40,192 bases of DNA from Parietichytrium sp. I65-24A (lineage: Eukaryota; Sar; Bigyra; Thraustochytrida; Thraustochytriidae), in the NCBI GenBank assembly GCA_012862575.1, contig BLSF01000133.1, forward strand, positions 1 to 40,192, given 5' to 3'. Of this stretch, positions 20,263-29,447 are shown piece by piece. The notes beneath the pieces are model-generated. The model saw only the letters and a program-made list of their open reading frames with translations, ran no database searches and was not told where the DNA came from. Position numbers and translations under genes: made by a program. Within the stretch, counting starts at the first letter, position 1; every line of letters begins with the position of its first letter.

Positions 20263-22449
20263 ATGGGAGGAGGGGCGAGCCGCCCATCAGTGGCGGCGCC
20301 ATCTGTGAAACCGTTGAATGCGCAGCAGGTTTCGAAGGAGCAGCAGACGGACGAGTATCAGGGAATTGAAGGGGAGGCGTCAATCTATGTCCGGCGAGGT
20401 TGCACGCTGACGTTCTTCTTGGTTTCCGGGAAGGCCGCCAAAGTGTCTGCTAGTGACCTTCCAACTTGTGTGGTGGAGTTCAGGGACAAGAAAAATCCCG
20501 ATTATGTTGTCAAACTGCCGTGCAAATTGTCAGGTGCCGATGATGGTTTGGAGGCGCGTTTTGAGATCCCGCTGGACTTTGCGGTAGGAAGCTACAAGAT
20601 AGTCTTCAGTGTCAAGCCCGGTACTGGAGATGGAGAGGAGAGAATTTCCGCTCTGCATTCCGTATTCGTACTCTTCAACGCATTAGATAAGGGGGACCCG
20701 GCCGTGTACATTCCGGACGCGCGGCAGTTCAACGAGTACGTCTACAGATGTGAGACGGGCATCGTCACTGGAACTGACGCTTGCAAAGTCAAGCGATACT
20801 GGGGCCTGAGCCAGTATGACGGAATCGTTCTTAAAGCTGCGTTGCTGGTGTGCAGCGATGCAACAATGAAGGTGCGCACTGATCCAAGTCTATTCGCAAA
20901 GCACGTGCTGGACACGTTAAGCCGCCATTTAATTGGTTACACGGAGCATATTCGCAAGGAGTGCGACAAAGACGCAGTGCTAGGAAGTGCGCAGAGCTCA
21001 AAATCAGTACTTATAAATGGCTTTGATGAATATCTCATGAACAAGATCGAAAAGATCGATCTTGGCAATCGTCGAAAGAGCGTAGAGTCCATGGGTTATG
21101 ACTACAGCTATAGCGATTCTGACTCGGACTCGGATCCTGATGATCAAGAATTTGCCAAGGAGCTTGGTGTGTCCAAAATGTCTCAAAATGATTTTCCGTG
21201 GATTCTTCCTGGGCTCATATCGAGTGTTCTGAAAAGTTTTGGTATCCCGTGCAGATTGGTAACCCTCTTCAACACCACACATTCGCATGGGGAGAAGATT
21301 GTAAAGAGCGTCAAAGTTGATGGCACAAAGCTGAATAAGAGGGCGAGCAACGTTTTTGGCACTAAGAGAGACGCTCGTCCTATGGCACGAGTATTCGATG
21401 TTGTTACAGAAGTTTGGTTAAACGGCGATTGGCATTGCGCCAGATCCGAAATAAACCACGAAGGAAAGCTCTCGACCTTCATGGATCCCCTTAACAAGAT
21501 GGTTGGCTTGTTGGAGGCTCGCGTGCACCCTGTGCTGCACGTTGAGCAGGACAGCACAAAGGCTGCCATCACATTAGAGACAACGGCTTGGACATGCTCA
21601 GGTCCAAGACTGATGCTGGAAAATCGCTCCAAGCTATACTGCTCCCCCAAGCGCGATGCGGCCCCCAACGGCGAGGGATCAAAAGAGCGCAACTATGTTT
21701 CATTCCGAGCAGAGGGCTCCCGAGTGCTCGGCGAACCTCTGAGTCTGGTTATCAATTCAGAGAAGAAAGGTTTTGATGTTGAGTTCGTGTTAAATGTCAG
21801 TGTGATCTCGGCAAGTGGGCGACAGCGCAAGTTGGTGACGACTTTCGCAGGGAGAAAATCATCACCCTTTGTGGCGACACGAGAATTGGAGTTTGACGAT
21901 ATGAAGTCGTATTGTAATAAAGTATTCAGTGCTCTTGAGTGCGTTTGCTTCGTAAAAATACTCGACCCTTCCGAGGACGAGGTGGCGTCCCCTGTTGGAC
22001 AAGCGGATACGCACCGGGGCAGCTTAGACACCTTCCTTCTGTATGACAGGATGGCATTTGTGCCGAGTAGCTTGGTGCTCAAGGGCAACCCAAACATGGT
22101 GAAGGAGTCATTCCTTCCAAAAATCGAGCTTTCTGATAGACTTCGGCTCGAAACCCCCAAACTTCGCAGTTTAGTGGTCAACTTAGGCGCCTCCAGAAAA
22201 GAAGCATTTACGCCGGTAACAGAAGAGGGACGTAAGAAGGTTATTGGTTTTGAGTGGCCCGCAGAAGTGGAATACTCTCAGCTCGCTCACATTTTCGACG
22301 AAATGGACCGCCTCGTCAGTCTGAATAACCGCCAAGGTTTAGTCGCACAGCCCCCCGTATTCCCTTGGATGATTACGTGGTACGACGAAAAGCTTCCCAC
22401 GTCAAGACGAGCAACGGTGATGAGCGAAGAGATCGAGACAATCGAATAG
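20263..22449 (+). CDS. Animal-type transglutaminase homologue, catalytically dead
   Basis: A 728-aa protein with the transglutaminase layout: N-terminal Ig-like domain (about 35-140), core (about 145-420) and C-terminal Ig-like domains (about 480-690). The core is recognisable by VYIPDARQFNEYVY (148-161) and SFGIPCRLVTLFNTTHSH (325-342). Aligned without gaps to the GQCWVFA motif of TG2, the nucleophile Cys falls on Pro312 (NDFPWILPG). The catalytic His falls on Glu383 (TEVWLNGDW); the Asp appears kept at 408 (FMDPLN). It should therefore not cross-link proteins. The start MGGGAS fits an N-myristoylation signal (Gly2, Ser6). Vertebrate band 4.2 is also a myristoylated, Cys-less transglutaminase, serving as a membrane-skeleton linker; an analogous scaffold role is inferred. 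An acidic (SD)n insert (284-294) interrupts the core. The gene is unspliced and 129 bp from the convergent RRM gene. Confidence 0.88.
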   Translation: MGGGASRPSVAAPSVKPLNAQQVSKEQQTDEYQGIEGEASIYVRRGCTLTFFLVSGKAAKVSASDLPTCVVEFRDKKNPDYVVKLPCKLSGADDGLEARFEIPLDFAVGSYKIVFSVKPGTGDGEERISALHSVFVLFNALDKGDPAVYIPDARQFNEYVYRCETGIVTGTDACKVKRYWGLSQYDGIVLKAALLVCSDATMKVRTDPSLFAKHVLDTLSRHLIGYTEHIRKECDKDAVLGSAQSSKSVLINGFDEYLMNKIEKIDLGNRRKSVESMGYDYSYSDSDSDSDPDDQEFAKELGVSKMSQNDFPWILPGLISSVLKSFGIPCRLVTLFNTTHSHGEKIVKSVKVDGTKLNKRASNVFGTKRDARPMARVFDVVTEVWLNGDWHCARSEINHEGKLSTFMDPLNKMVGLLEARVHPVLHVEQDSTKAAITLETTAWTCSGPRLMLENRSKLYCSPKRDAAPNGEGSKERNYVSFRAEGSRVLGEPLSLVINSEKKGFDVEFVLNVSVISASGRQRKLVTTFAGRKSSPFVATRELEFDDMKSYCNKVFSALECVCFVKILDPSEDEVASPVGQADTHRGSLDTFLLYDRMAFVPSSLVLKGNPNMVKESFLPKIELSDRLRLETPKLRSLVVNLGASRKEAFTPVTEEGRKKVIGFEWPAEVEYSQLAHIFDEMDRLVSLNNRQGLVAQPPVFPWMITWYDEKLPTSRRATVMSEEIETIE

Positions 22450-22577
22450 TAAAAGTAGTTCAGTACAGAAAAGCAATTTCGACAGTTTGAGTACCTGCCA
22501 CAAGGATGACGACGAGACGAGATTTTGAACGTAGTCGTGCACCGCCAAAACGATCCAATCTTTCGGGTTAACCTCAT

Positions 22578-24128
22578 TCACTTTCTCCGCCTTGGTCCGC
22601 CGAGTCCCATTCGATGCGCCTTTTTCGCTTGGTCTTTGTACTTTGACTTGAAGATTTCCCGGTTCTGACGCCAATCTGACGAGGTTGTGTCTCGTCTCGC
22701 GAACTTGATCGCAAACCCAGATGGCCACAGCTCGGCGGCTCTTTTGTTTGCTGCGCGCAAGACCTCCCCAATGTTCAAAACCCGGGTATTGACTGGCACA
22801 GGCTCCGTTGATGCCGAAGAAGCTTCAGAGGCCTTTTTCGTACCGAACAAAGACAAAGACGGTGCGCCAGTTTCCTCTGGTTCATCCAAAAAGGCAAACC
22901 CGGAAGAGGATTTCTTGTTTGCAAATTTCGATTCGAAAAGCAGTCTGAGAGGTGCGCGACCTTCCTCCTTCCCTTCTACCTCCATATTCTCAGAAGTATC
23001 TTCGACATTGGGTACCTGCTCTACTTCAGGACTTTGTTGATCGTCACCGTTCTCAGATTCGTCCACCATCTCTTCGGACTTTTCTTCTTCCTCCTCATCG
23101 TCAGAGAAACTCACGGTTTTGGAAGGGTTGTGGGTCGAGAATTGCCTGTCTTCTTCATCATCTAAAAAGCTGATGACATTATCAGGATTCGCATTGCTCG
23201 TATCTTGCCCTTGGGAGTCACCGAGAAGGCTTTGAAGCACGTTCAAGGACCGATCTTTCTCGGCATCTATTTCCACCTGAAGTTCAGTTCGCTCCTCCTC
23301 CACCACGGACTTGGCGGACGACGATGACGACGACGACGACGATGATGAGGAGGAGGAACTTGAGGAAGAAGATGACGACGAGGAACTTGAAGAAGATGAT
23401 GACGACGCGCTCGCTACAGACTCATTGTCGTCATCCTCCACTTTCGAAGCAGTGTCAGACTGGGTTTCAGATACAGCTTCGACCGTCTCAGTGCGAAAAT
23501 TTGACGGGGAGGCTATCCGAGGCTCATCGTCTGAATCCATACTCTCGGTCCGCATCTTTGGTATCAAGCTTTTCCAAACAGGGTCTCTTTCGGGCAATGG
23601 AGTATAGTCCACTACTTTCGAGATGGCGGCCTCGTCATCCTTATCATCATCGAATTGCAAAGTTTCACGAGGCTTGATGGTCACGATGCCATGCCCTCTC
23701 TTCTTCTTGGTGTTAAATTCGCTGAGGTCAGCCTCAGCATCAATATACTCCGCTTTCTCCTTACGCTTTCTTTCTTCAGCTTTGCCCTCCGGAGTTTTCA
23801 GCATGTCGAGAGAAAATGCATCACGTTGTACAAACTCCACCTTCAATAGCGAGCCCTTCCACTTGCACTTGTTGAACGTCTTAATGCATGCTCTAGCTGC
23901 GTCTTCTGAGCTCAGAGTGGCAAACGCATACGCATCTTGCTCGGCTGGGTTGCCACCTTCTTTCAACACCACATGCTCCACATGCCCTTTCCCACGAGTC
24001 GCCCTCTCAAGCATAGACTCCACATCATCCTTGCCCACCTTGCCGCGCAGTCCGCCGACATAAATCTTCACCCTTGCCGCTTTCGGGCTGTCCTCCTCAT
24101 GCGGGGTCCCTTCGTCTTCCGCTCCCAT
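22578..24128 (-). CDS. NOL8-like RRM protein
   Basis: Predicted nucleolar RNA-binding protein. From ATG 24128 it is 516 aa: one RRM (about 19-100; RNP2 IYVGGL, weak RNP1 DAYAFATL, and NKCKWKGSLLKVEF near its end), then a long acidic/serine disordered region with a run of more than 20 serines, and a basic C-terminus (WRQNREIFKSKYKDQAKK ... GGPRRRK). The single N-terminal RRM with a KWKG-L-x-V motif and basic tail resembles NOL8, a large-subunit rRNA processing factor. The start is uncertain: 24128 has a strong context (A at -3, G at +4) just before the RRM, but in-frame ATGs at 24242 and 24302 would add 38 or 58 residues. The gene converges with the transglutaminase-like gene. Confidence 0.8.
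   Translation of the reverse strand: MGAEDEGTPHEEDSPKAARVKIYVGGLRGKVGKDDVESMLERATRGKGHVEHVVLKEGGNPAEQDAYAFATLSSEDAARACIKTFNKCKWKGSLLKVEFVQRDAFSLDMLKTPEGKAEERKRKEKAEYIDAEADLSEFNTKKKRGHGIVTIKPRETLQFDDDKDDEAAISKVVDYTPLPERDPVWKSLIPKMRTESMDSDDEPRIASPSNFRTETVEAVSETQSDTASKVEDDDNESVASASSSSSSSSSSSSSSSSSSSSSSSSSSSSSSAKSVVEEERTELQVEIDAEKDRSLNVLQSLLGDSQGQDTSNANPDNVISFLDDEEDRQFSTHNPSKTVSFSDDEEEEEKSEEMVDESENGDDQQSPEVEQVPNVEDTSENMEVEGKEEGRAPLRLLFESKFANKKSSSGFAFLDEPEETGAPSLSLFGTKKASEASSASTEPVPVNTRVLNIGEVLRAANKRAAELWPSGFAIKFARRDTTSSDWRQNREIFKSKYKDQAKKAHRMGLGGPRRRK
23317..23407. repeat. GAC/GAT/GAGGAA trinucleotide tract coding poly-Ser
   Basis: The plus strand reads GAC/GAT/GAG/GAA-rich trinucleotides; on the coding minus strand this is a long serine run with few interruptions in the NOL8-like protein. 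It mixes several serine codons, so it is not a pure microsatellite. Confidence 0.85.
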
Positions 24129-24292
24129 TTCTCCTGTGCCTGTCTTCACTGGCCCTGCTGTGCTCGCCTCTTTGCACGCCGTTCCTCGGTCACCACACAG
24201 TCGCACAAGTGGCACAGTCGCCAAACTCCAATCATTCGCCATTACCGCCGTGACTAACGTGTGCTCCCAGTCAACAACTTTCAAGAGGACAT

Positions 24293-24325
24293 GTGCTAGC
24301 ATGCTAGCACCCGGGATCACCCGGG
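24293..24325. repeat. 18-bp perfect palindrome plus paired CCCGGG
   Basis: GTGCTAGCATGCTAGCAC (24293-24310) is a perfect palindrome with an SphI-like core that contains the candidate upstream ATG at 24302 of the NOL8-like frame. It is followed by two CCCGGG sites (24310-24315 and 24320-24325). It may be a dimeric protein-binding site or hairpin; function unknown. Confidence 0.85.
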
Positions 24326-25346
24326 AGAGCGAAGACAATGGCCGCGTAACGGGGCACCCGTCGTTTCGAGTTTTGCCATGTTTACACGAGAGTGATGAGA
24401 ATGTGACGAGAGTGACGAGATAGACGAGATGATAGGAGATGAGATGATACGCAGATACATTGATACGCAATGAGATGATTGAGAGGAGGGTTGGATGTTG
24501 GGAAATGCGTTTGTTCTCGTTGGCAGATGTGGTTGTAAAGACGGAGCCATCGTGCACCAACATCCAACTTCCAACATCCAGCATCCATCATAACAACAAC
24601 ATCCGAGTTTATCTGTTCAGTGAACAGAAACCTTGAAAGTGATTTTGAATGAATCAATGCCTCTGCTTACTCCGCTCGTCATGAACTTCGTTCGCTTAGA
24701 TTAAGATTTTGACATGAATGATTGACATGATTGACTGTGGATCTACTGTTTCTCTGTCACTCTGATTTCTTTCTTTCAACCAAATCAAGTCAATCTTGAT
24801 CAATCCAAAACAAAACACGTCGAAAGGAATGGAATCACTCTCGCTGATCATAGTAAGACATAGCATTTATAGTAGTCAATTGGTGTTTTACTCATAGGCT
24901 GCCAAGCTGCCCTGCTCCTTAGCAAGCGACCTAGTATCCTCCTCTCCGACTATTACCTTCCCTACACCAAAACCTAAGATGCCTCTCCTGCGTTTTCTAG
25001 GCCCTCCTCACAATGATTCTTACACCACATAAGCGAAAAAGCAATCTCTAGGCTAGAGCTAGCAAAAGCAGTCAATGGTAGATGGGAGATACTATCCACT
25101 CTAATGGCTGCACTCTTACGGGTCAACGCTATACCCCCAGGCAGCGCTGCCCTAGCGTGCATGTAGCGGGTACTCTTAGGGTTTTCTCGTCCTCCTCTCT
25201 CTCCTCTCTTGCTCTCTCCTGCAAGTGTCCTCGCCACTGCACTGTGCACTGTGCACTGGGAAACAGAGTGGAAGGGAAGCACTGCGGAGGGGAAATTTCC
25301 CGTGGTCATCTGGCCGAAACGATATCGCGCAATACTTGTGCTAACA
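24326..25346. other. Divergent spacer, no supported gene
   Basis: This lies between the divergent NOL8-like and HMBS genes. It has imperfect GACGAGAT/GATGAGAT repeats at about 24405-24480 and CATCCAAC repeats at about 24545-24590. A patch at about 24900-25170 with many CTAG and TAGC words has a 129-aa minus frame without an ATG context or family match; a decayed repeat element is possible. Confidence 0.45.
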
Positions 25347-25395
25347 TAAATAGACAGAGACACAGACAGAGTCAGAGATACACAGAAGACACATC
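25347..25395 (+). promoter_or_regulatory. AGACAGAG-containing block upstream of HMBS
   Basis: Reads ATAAATAGACAGAGACACAG, then ACAGAGTCAGAGATACACAG, 136-184 bp upstream of the ATG at 25531. It aligns with the sulfotransferase block at 15363-15407 over about 40 bp with only small gaps. ATAAATAG could act as a TATA-like box. Confidence 0.5.
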
Positions 25396-25530
25396 GAGAG
25401 TAAAAGCACAGTGGATAGGATACTTTTGTTGTCTTTGTTGGTTGTGTATCAGTGCAAGTTGCAAAGCGGGGAGTTTGCGTGGCGTTGTGCGACGTAGAGT
25501 GCGAGCACGGGAGGCTGCGGTGTTGTGACG

Positions 25531-26706
25531 ATGGTCGGCACGGACGAAAAGGCCGTGACGGTAGGCGTGTTCGCAGCAGCAGTGCTGGGGACCGCGCTGT
25601 ACTTGCGGTGGAAAAAGTCTCGGGAGGGCCTGGTGGACTCTAGCGTAACTGGATCGCTGCGCATAGGCACGAGGAAATCGGACCTGGCCATGGTGCAGAC
25701 GCGGCACGTGGTCAGTTTGATTAAAAAGGCTTTTCCGAACGTGAAGGTTGAAATTCAAGAAGGAGTGAACGCTCTGGGGGATCAGGTGCTCAATGAGAGC
25801 CTCAAGAGTCTGGCCGCCAAGACACCAGGACTGTTCACCAAGGAGCTCGAGGCCGGGCTGCTGGATGGCCAGTATGACGCCGTTGTGCATTCTCTGAAGG
25901 ACATGCCCACGACCCTTCCGGATGGGCTGGTACTCGCGGGTATTACTGAACGGGAAGACCCTCGGGATGCGCTCGTAGTGCACGAGACTTATCGGGGGCT
26001 GGGCGGACTGGACTCGCTCCCTGATGGCGCTATCGTAGGGACTAGCTCGATTCGCCGTGAGGCGATTCTGAGAAGAGAATACCCGCATCTTGAAATAAAA
26101 TTGATCCGCGGCAACTTGAACACCAGGATTGCGAAACTTGACAGTGGGGAGTACCAAGCGATCGTTCTTGCTGTGGCAGGGCTTCGAAGATTAGGACCCG
26201 GCTTTGCCGAGAGAATAGAACAGATTCTCGAGCCTCCCACGTTCTTGTATGGTGTAGGACAAGGTTCCTTGGGACTCCAGTGCCGTGCTGACGATCCTAA
26301 GACAATTCGCATCTTAAAGGCGATTCAGGATGAAGATTCTGCCTCGCGGTGCCTTGCAGAACGAGCATTACTCCGCAAGCTTCAGGGCGGGTGCCAAGTT
26401 CCTCTTGGCGTCGCAAGCAAAGTGACCGATGACAGGCTTACCCTGGACTGTAACATTCTAGCAGAAGACGGGTCGGAATCTGTTGCAATGTCAGTGTCCG
26501 GACTCAAAGACCAGCCAGAACAGGTCGGAAATGCTCTTGCTGGAGAGCTCATCGGGCACATAAAGGCTTCGAAACTGCTGGAGCGCTTCCGCTCCGGAGA
26601 GAACGCCAGACCTCTCACCTACGGAAACGCCGAGTCACCGAACACTATTGCGCGACCGCCGCCTCCAAGCACATCCCGAAACTTGACAAGACCAGCCGTG
26701 CAGTAG
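25531..26706 (+). CDS. Hydroxymethylbilane synthase, membrane-anchored
   Basis: Third enzyme after ALA formation in heme synthesis: joins four porphobilinogens into hydroxymethylbilane, using a covalent dipyrromethane cofactor. The 391-aa frame has every key signature: SLRIGTRKSDLA (42-53), catalytic Asp124 in HSLKDMPT, GTSSIRR (170-176), RGNLNTR (193-199) and cofactor Cys288 in LQGGCQVPLGV. Before the catalytic domain is a hydrophobic segment (about 9-25, VTVGVFAAAVLGTALYL) followed by basic RWKKSR. The family is normally soluble in cytosol or plastid, so this looks like a signal anchor, perhaps of the mitochondrial outer membrane or ER, with the enzyme facing the cytosol. No plastid-type leader is seen. 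The ATG at 25531 is the first in frame. A Pro-rich tail follows residue 370. Confidence 0.96.
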   Translation: MVGTDEKAVTVGVFAAAVLGTALYLRWKKSREGLVDSSVTGSLRIGTRKSDLAMVQTRHVVSLIKKAFPNVKVEIQEGVNALGDQVLNESLKSLAAKTPGLFTKELEAGLLDGQYDAVVHSLKDMPTTLPDGLVLAGITEREDPRDALVVHETYRGLGGLDSLPDGAIVGTSSIRREAILRREYPHLEIKLIRGNLNTRIAKLDSGEYQAIVLAVAGLRRLGPGFAERIEQILEPPTFLYGVGQGSLGLQCRADDPKTIRILKAIQDEDSASRCLAERALLRKLQGGCQVPLGVASKVTDDRLTLDCNILAEDGSESVAMSVSGLKDQPEQVGNALAGELIGHIKASKLLERFRSGENARPLTYGNAESPNTIARPPPPSTSRNLTRPAVQ

Positions 26707-26943
26707 ATATCTCTGCGTAGCCTCATATGTCTTTCTAATTCGTGCCATTGATTGAGAAAAGAAAGAATACTGCGAAGTAAGATCCGTGTTGAATGCAAGT
26801 CGAAAAAGAAAATAGTTTCTTCTATTGAAAGTTTTACAAGATGCGTGTTATCATCACACGTGGATACTGCAATTGCTCCGGAGAGGAGAGGAGGGAAACA
26901 GATAGATGGGCAAGTCCGGGACATTAAACCTGGTGGGTGATCT

Positions 26944-28126
26944 CTACTTCTTCTTCTTACCACCCTTCTTGCCACCCTTTTTGCCGGCCCCGCCAGCGCG
27001 CAATAGCGCTTCAAACATCTCCATAGGGAGTTTTGTGTCGATAAGAAATTCTTTCAACGTAGTGTTCGTGCCGGTCGATTTCTCGAACACGCCAGAATCA
27101 AGGAGCAATTTCCCTCCAACCTCTCCGATGCCGTTCTCTTGAATGCGGAGCTCAAGAAGGGATTTGTTCTCTGCCATGGCATCAGCAATTCCTTGGAGGG
27201 CTTCCAAATCCTGCAAACAATTGAAGACGTTTCCCATGTTAGAACAATAATGCCGAGTGTTGCCTCCTTCCTTGGCAAAGTCAACTTACAGAGCCTATAT
27301 CATTGCTGCTGATATCCAGAGACAAGAGCGTTTTATTTTTTCCGAGAGCTTTTGCGAATGCCAGAACTCCTTCCCCTCCGAGACGATTGCCCTTGAGATT
27401 CAGCTCCTCCAGCTGAATTCCAGCTCCCGAAAGAAGGCTCTTGACTGACCTGCCGCCTTCGCTGGAGATTTCGCAGTAGGCCAAACTGAGCCTGCGAATG
27501 GTTTTATTGGTACACAATCCCTCGGTTAAAGCCCGCAACCCATCTGCGCCAAGCTTGAAATTGTGATCAAGATTCAGAGTTATCAATTCTTTATATGCGC
27601 CAGCCTGAAGCGACAAACCCAAGTATCCACAGCCCACCGGAGAGATGTTGCAGTCCATAAGCTGGAGATAAGTCAAAGGCGGCCCTCCATCGGGCCCTTT
27701 CTCGGAAACCGCTCGAGATTTTAGATAGTGTGCGATATGCCGTGCACCCTCATCGCCAGTATTCGCACGGCAAAGCCGAATCGTCGTGATGAGCTTGTAA
27801 AAGCCACTGAGGCCGCTCTCAGTTCCGAGCAAGGCTTGGACGATTGCTTCAACGCCCATCGGGCCAATCGGAGTGTCTGCTGTTATGTGGTCCACCAATT
27901 CCTCCCCACCGAGGATGTCCATTACGGACTCATGAGGCTTGATTCCGTACAGCCTGTACACTCGCTCGCGTCAGTTAGTGCCCTTCAAAGCCTCTCTCCA
28001 TGCGCGCCAGCTCGAAACTTACTTGCAAATCGTTGTATAGTTTTTCTGAAACACGGCCGGGTCGCAGCCAAGCTCGTCTGCTGCTGCCGCTTTGGCCTTG
28101 CCTCCCGCCTTCTTTCCTTTCCCCAT
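26944..28126 (-). CDS. LRR (RNI-type) protein with lysine-rich ends, three exons
   Basis: Exons are 28126-28023, 27953-27290 and 27210-26944; introns of 69 and 79 bp both have GTAAGT donors, CAG acceptors and CTAAC/CTGAC branch-like words, and the frame joins exactly, giving 344 aa. The middle holds ribonuclease-inhibitor-type leucine-rich repeats with the LxxLxLxxNxLGxEGxxAL pattern (for example LEELNLKGNRLGGEGVLAFA, then SLDISSNDIGS across the last junction). Both ends are lysine/glycine-rich: MGKGKKAGGKAK at the start and GKKGGKKGGKKKK at the end. RNI-type repeats are protein-binding surfaces; the basic tails suggest RNA, microtubule or acidic-membrane contact. The partner is unknown. An AGACAGAG octamer lies 91-104 bp upstream. 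The gene converges with HMBS (237 bp apart) and diverges from RTF1. Confidence 0.88.
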
Positions 28127-28216
28127 ATTTCCTCTCTCTTGGTCGATGCCAACGCGCAGATCTGCACGCACACTCACGCACGCAAGCTCGATCGATCAAT
28201 CGCTCAATCGCTCGGG

Positions 28217-28230
28217 CGTCTCTGTCTGAT
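28217..28230 (-). promoter_or_regulatory. AGACAGAG upstream of the LRR gene
   Basis: On the minus strand TCAGACAGAGACGC, 91-104 bp upstream of the ATG at 28126. A GATCGATCAATCGCTCAATC array (about 28182-28206) lies between it and the start. Confidence 0.4.
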
Positions 28231-29340
28231 TCGCGTTCCAACACTCGCTTCGCCTGGAATAGAGGTCAGAAAGCGCCTGTGGCGAGTGTCAACAGTGACC
28301 CACTTTTTTCGATTCGAGCGAGGTGGAGCCAATTGATCTAGTTCGCGTAGAGCGCTTAGTCTTCTAGGCGCGGCTGCCCAAGGGTTTTAGCGGAGTTTCC
28401 AATGTCCTAGTCTCCCGACGCGCCGTCTGCCAGCTCTGCCAGCGCGTGAGTAGAGTAGAATTGACTTGGATTGACTTGGAATGCAAGTTTACCATGTAAG
28501 AAAGAAAGTGAGGCGAGTGGCGCGGCAGGGTCTTTGAAGCTTTTACTTTTCAACCGAATGGGGCACTGGGCATACGCACGCTGGCGATTGGTGATTTTAT
28601 CGACGCAAATATTCAAGCACGCAAGGCTTTATATCCTTTCCTTTCCTTTTTTTCGAGCTCTGAGGCGATATGACTAAAGTCGACTTTGCGAAAGAATTAC
28701 ATCCAAATTCTAAATTCTACAATTTCATGTTTTCGCTCGGCCTATGATCTCCTATGCTTTTGTGTAGGACAGGGAAAGGTCATCAACGGATCGCTCACTG
28801 TTCAACGAATTGTTCCATGGCAAGAACACTTTTCATTCGCGAACAACGCATTGCTCACTGAGCACTAAAAGACTATTCCTAACGTAGACTCCAGGTATAC
28901 CGGTAGTGCTTTTGAATACAAGAAAAGAGAGAACAAGAAAACAAGCATGAGGAAAACGAAAGGGGAAAAAAACCAAATCCAACTTACCCGCCGCTAGATC
29001 CATCCTACTTCTGGTAGCGAACAACCGTCGCTTCCTTGCAGTCAAGACCCTCGTGGTGCTTCTCTTTTGTTCCTTCCATCGATCTCTCAGCCCCACCCAC
29101 CGCGCTCAGCCAACAGCAACGCGCAACGAGCGAGTACACCTGAAAAAAAGAAAAAATCGTCCCAGAGGTACTCGCGTACCCCTCCGTGGCCACGTACGCG
29201 CACCCTTCTGTGCCGAAAGGTGTGCGCGATCGAAGAAAACAAACGCTCGTTATTGTTTGCGGGCATTGATTGCATCATAGGCGAGGAGGCGTGGATTTAA
29301 CGCGGCGAAGAGAGGGCTGCGAACGACGCGAAAGACAACG
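28231..29340. other. Divergent spacer with weak spliced candidate
   Basis: Between the LRR gene and RTF1. Most is low-information sequence. On the minus strand, a coding-like 24-codon frame from ATG 29079 to TAG 29005 (MEGTKEKHHEGLDCKEATVV) is preceded near 29141 by a strong acceptor (long pyrimidine run then CAG) and followed near 28988 by a GTAAGT donor. This could be the end of a small spliced gene whose other exons I cannot assign. Confidence 0.3.
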
Positions 29341-29402
29341 ATATTGGATATCGGATATTGAATATTGGGTATTGGATATTGAATATTGGGTATTGGGTAT
29401 TG
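29341..29402. repeat. ATATTGGGT/ATATTGGAT tandem array
   Basis: Imperfect ten-base units of the form GGATATTGAATATTGGGTAT repeated across 62 bp, 313-374 bp upstream of the RTF1 ATG. Confidence 0.85.
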
Positions 29403-29447
29403 TATCGCGTGGCGAAGGTTTGATTTGACGGGTGAATTTGCAGAGCT

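Noticed and set aside
24974-25363. 129-aa minus frame as a retroelement remnant
   Set aside because: Lacks an ATG context and any readable RT, integrase or gag motif; kept only as a possibility in the spacer note.
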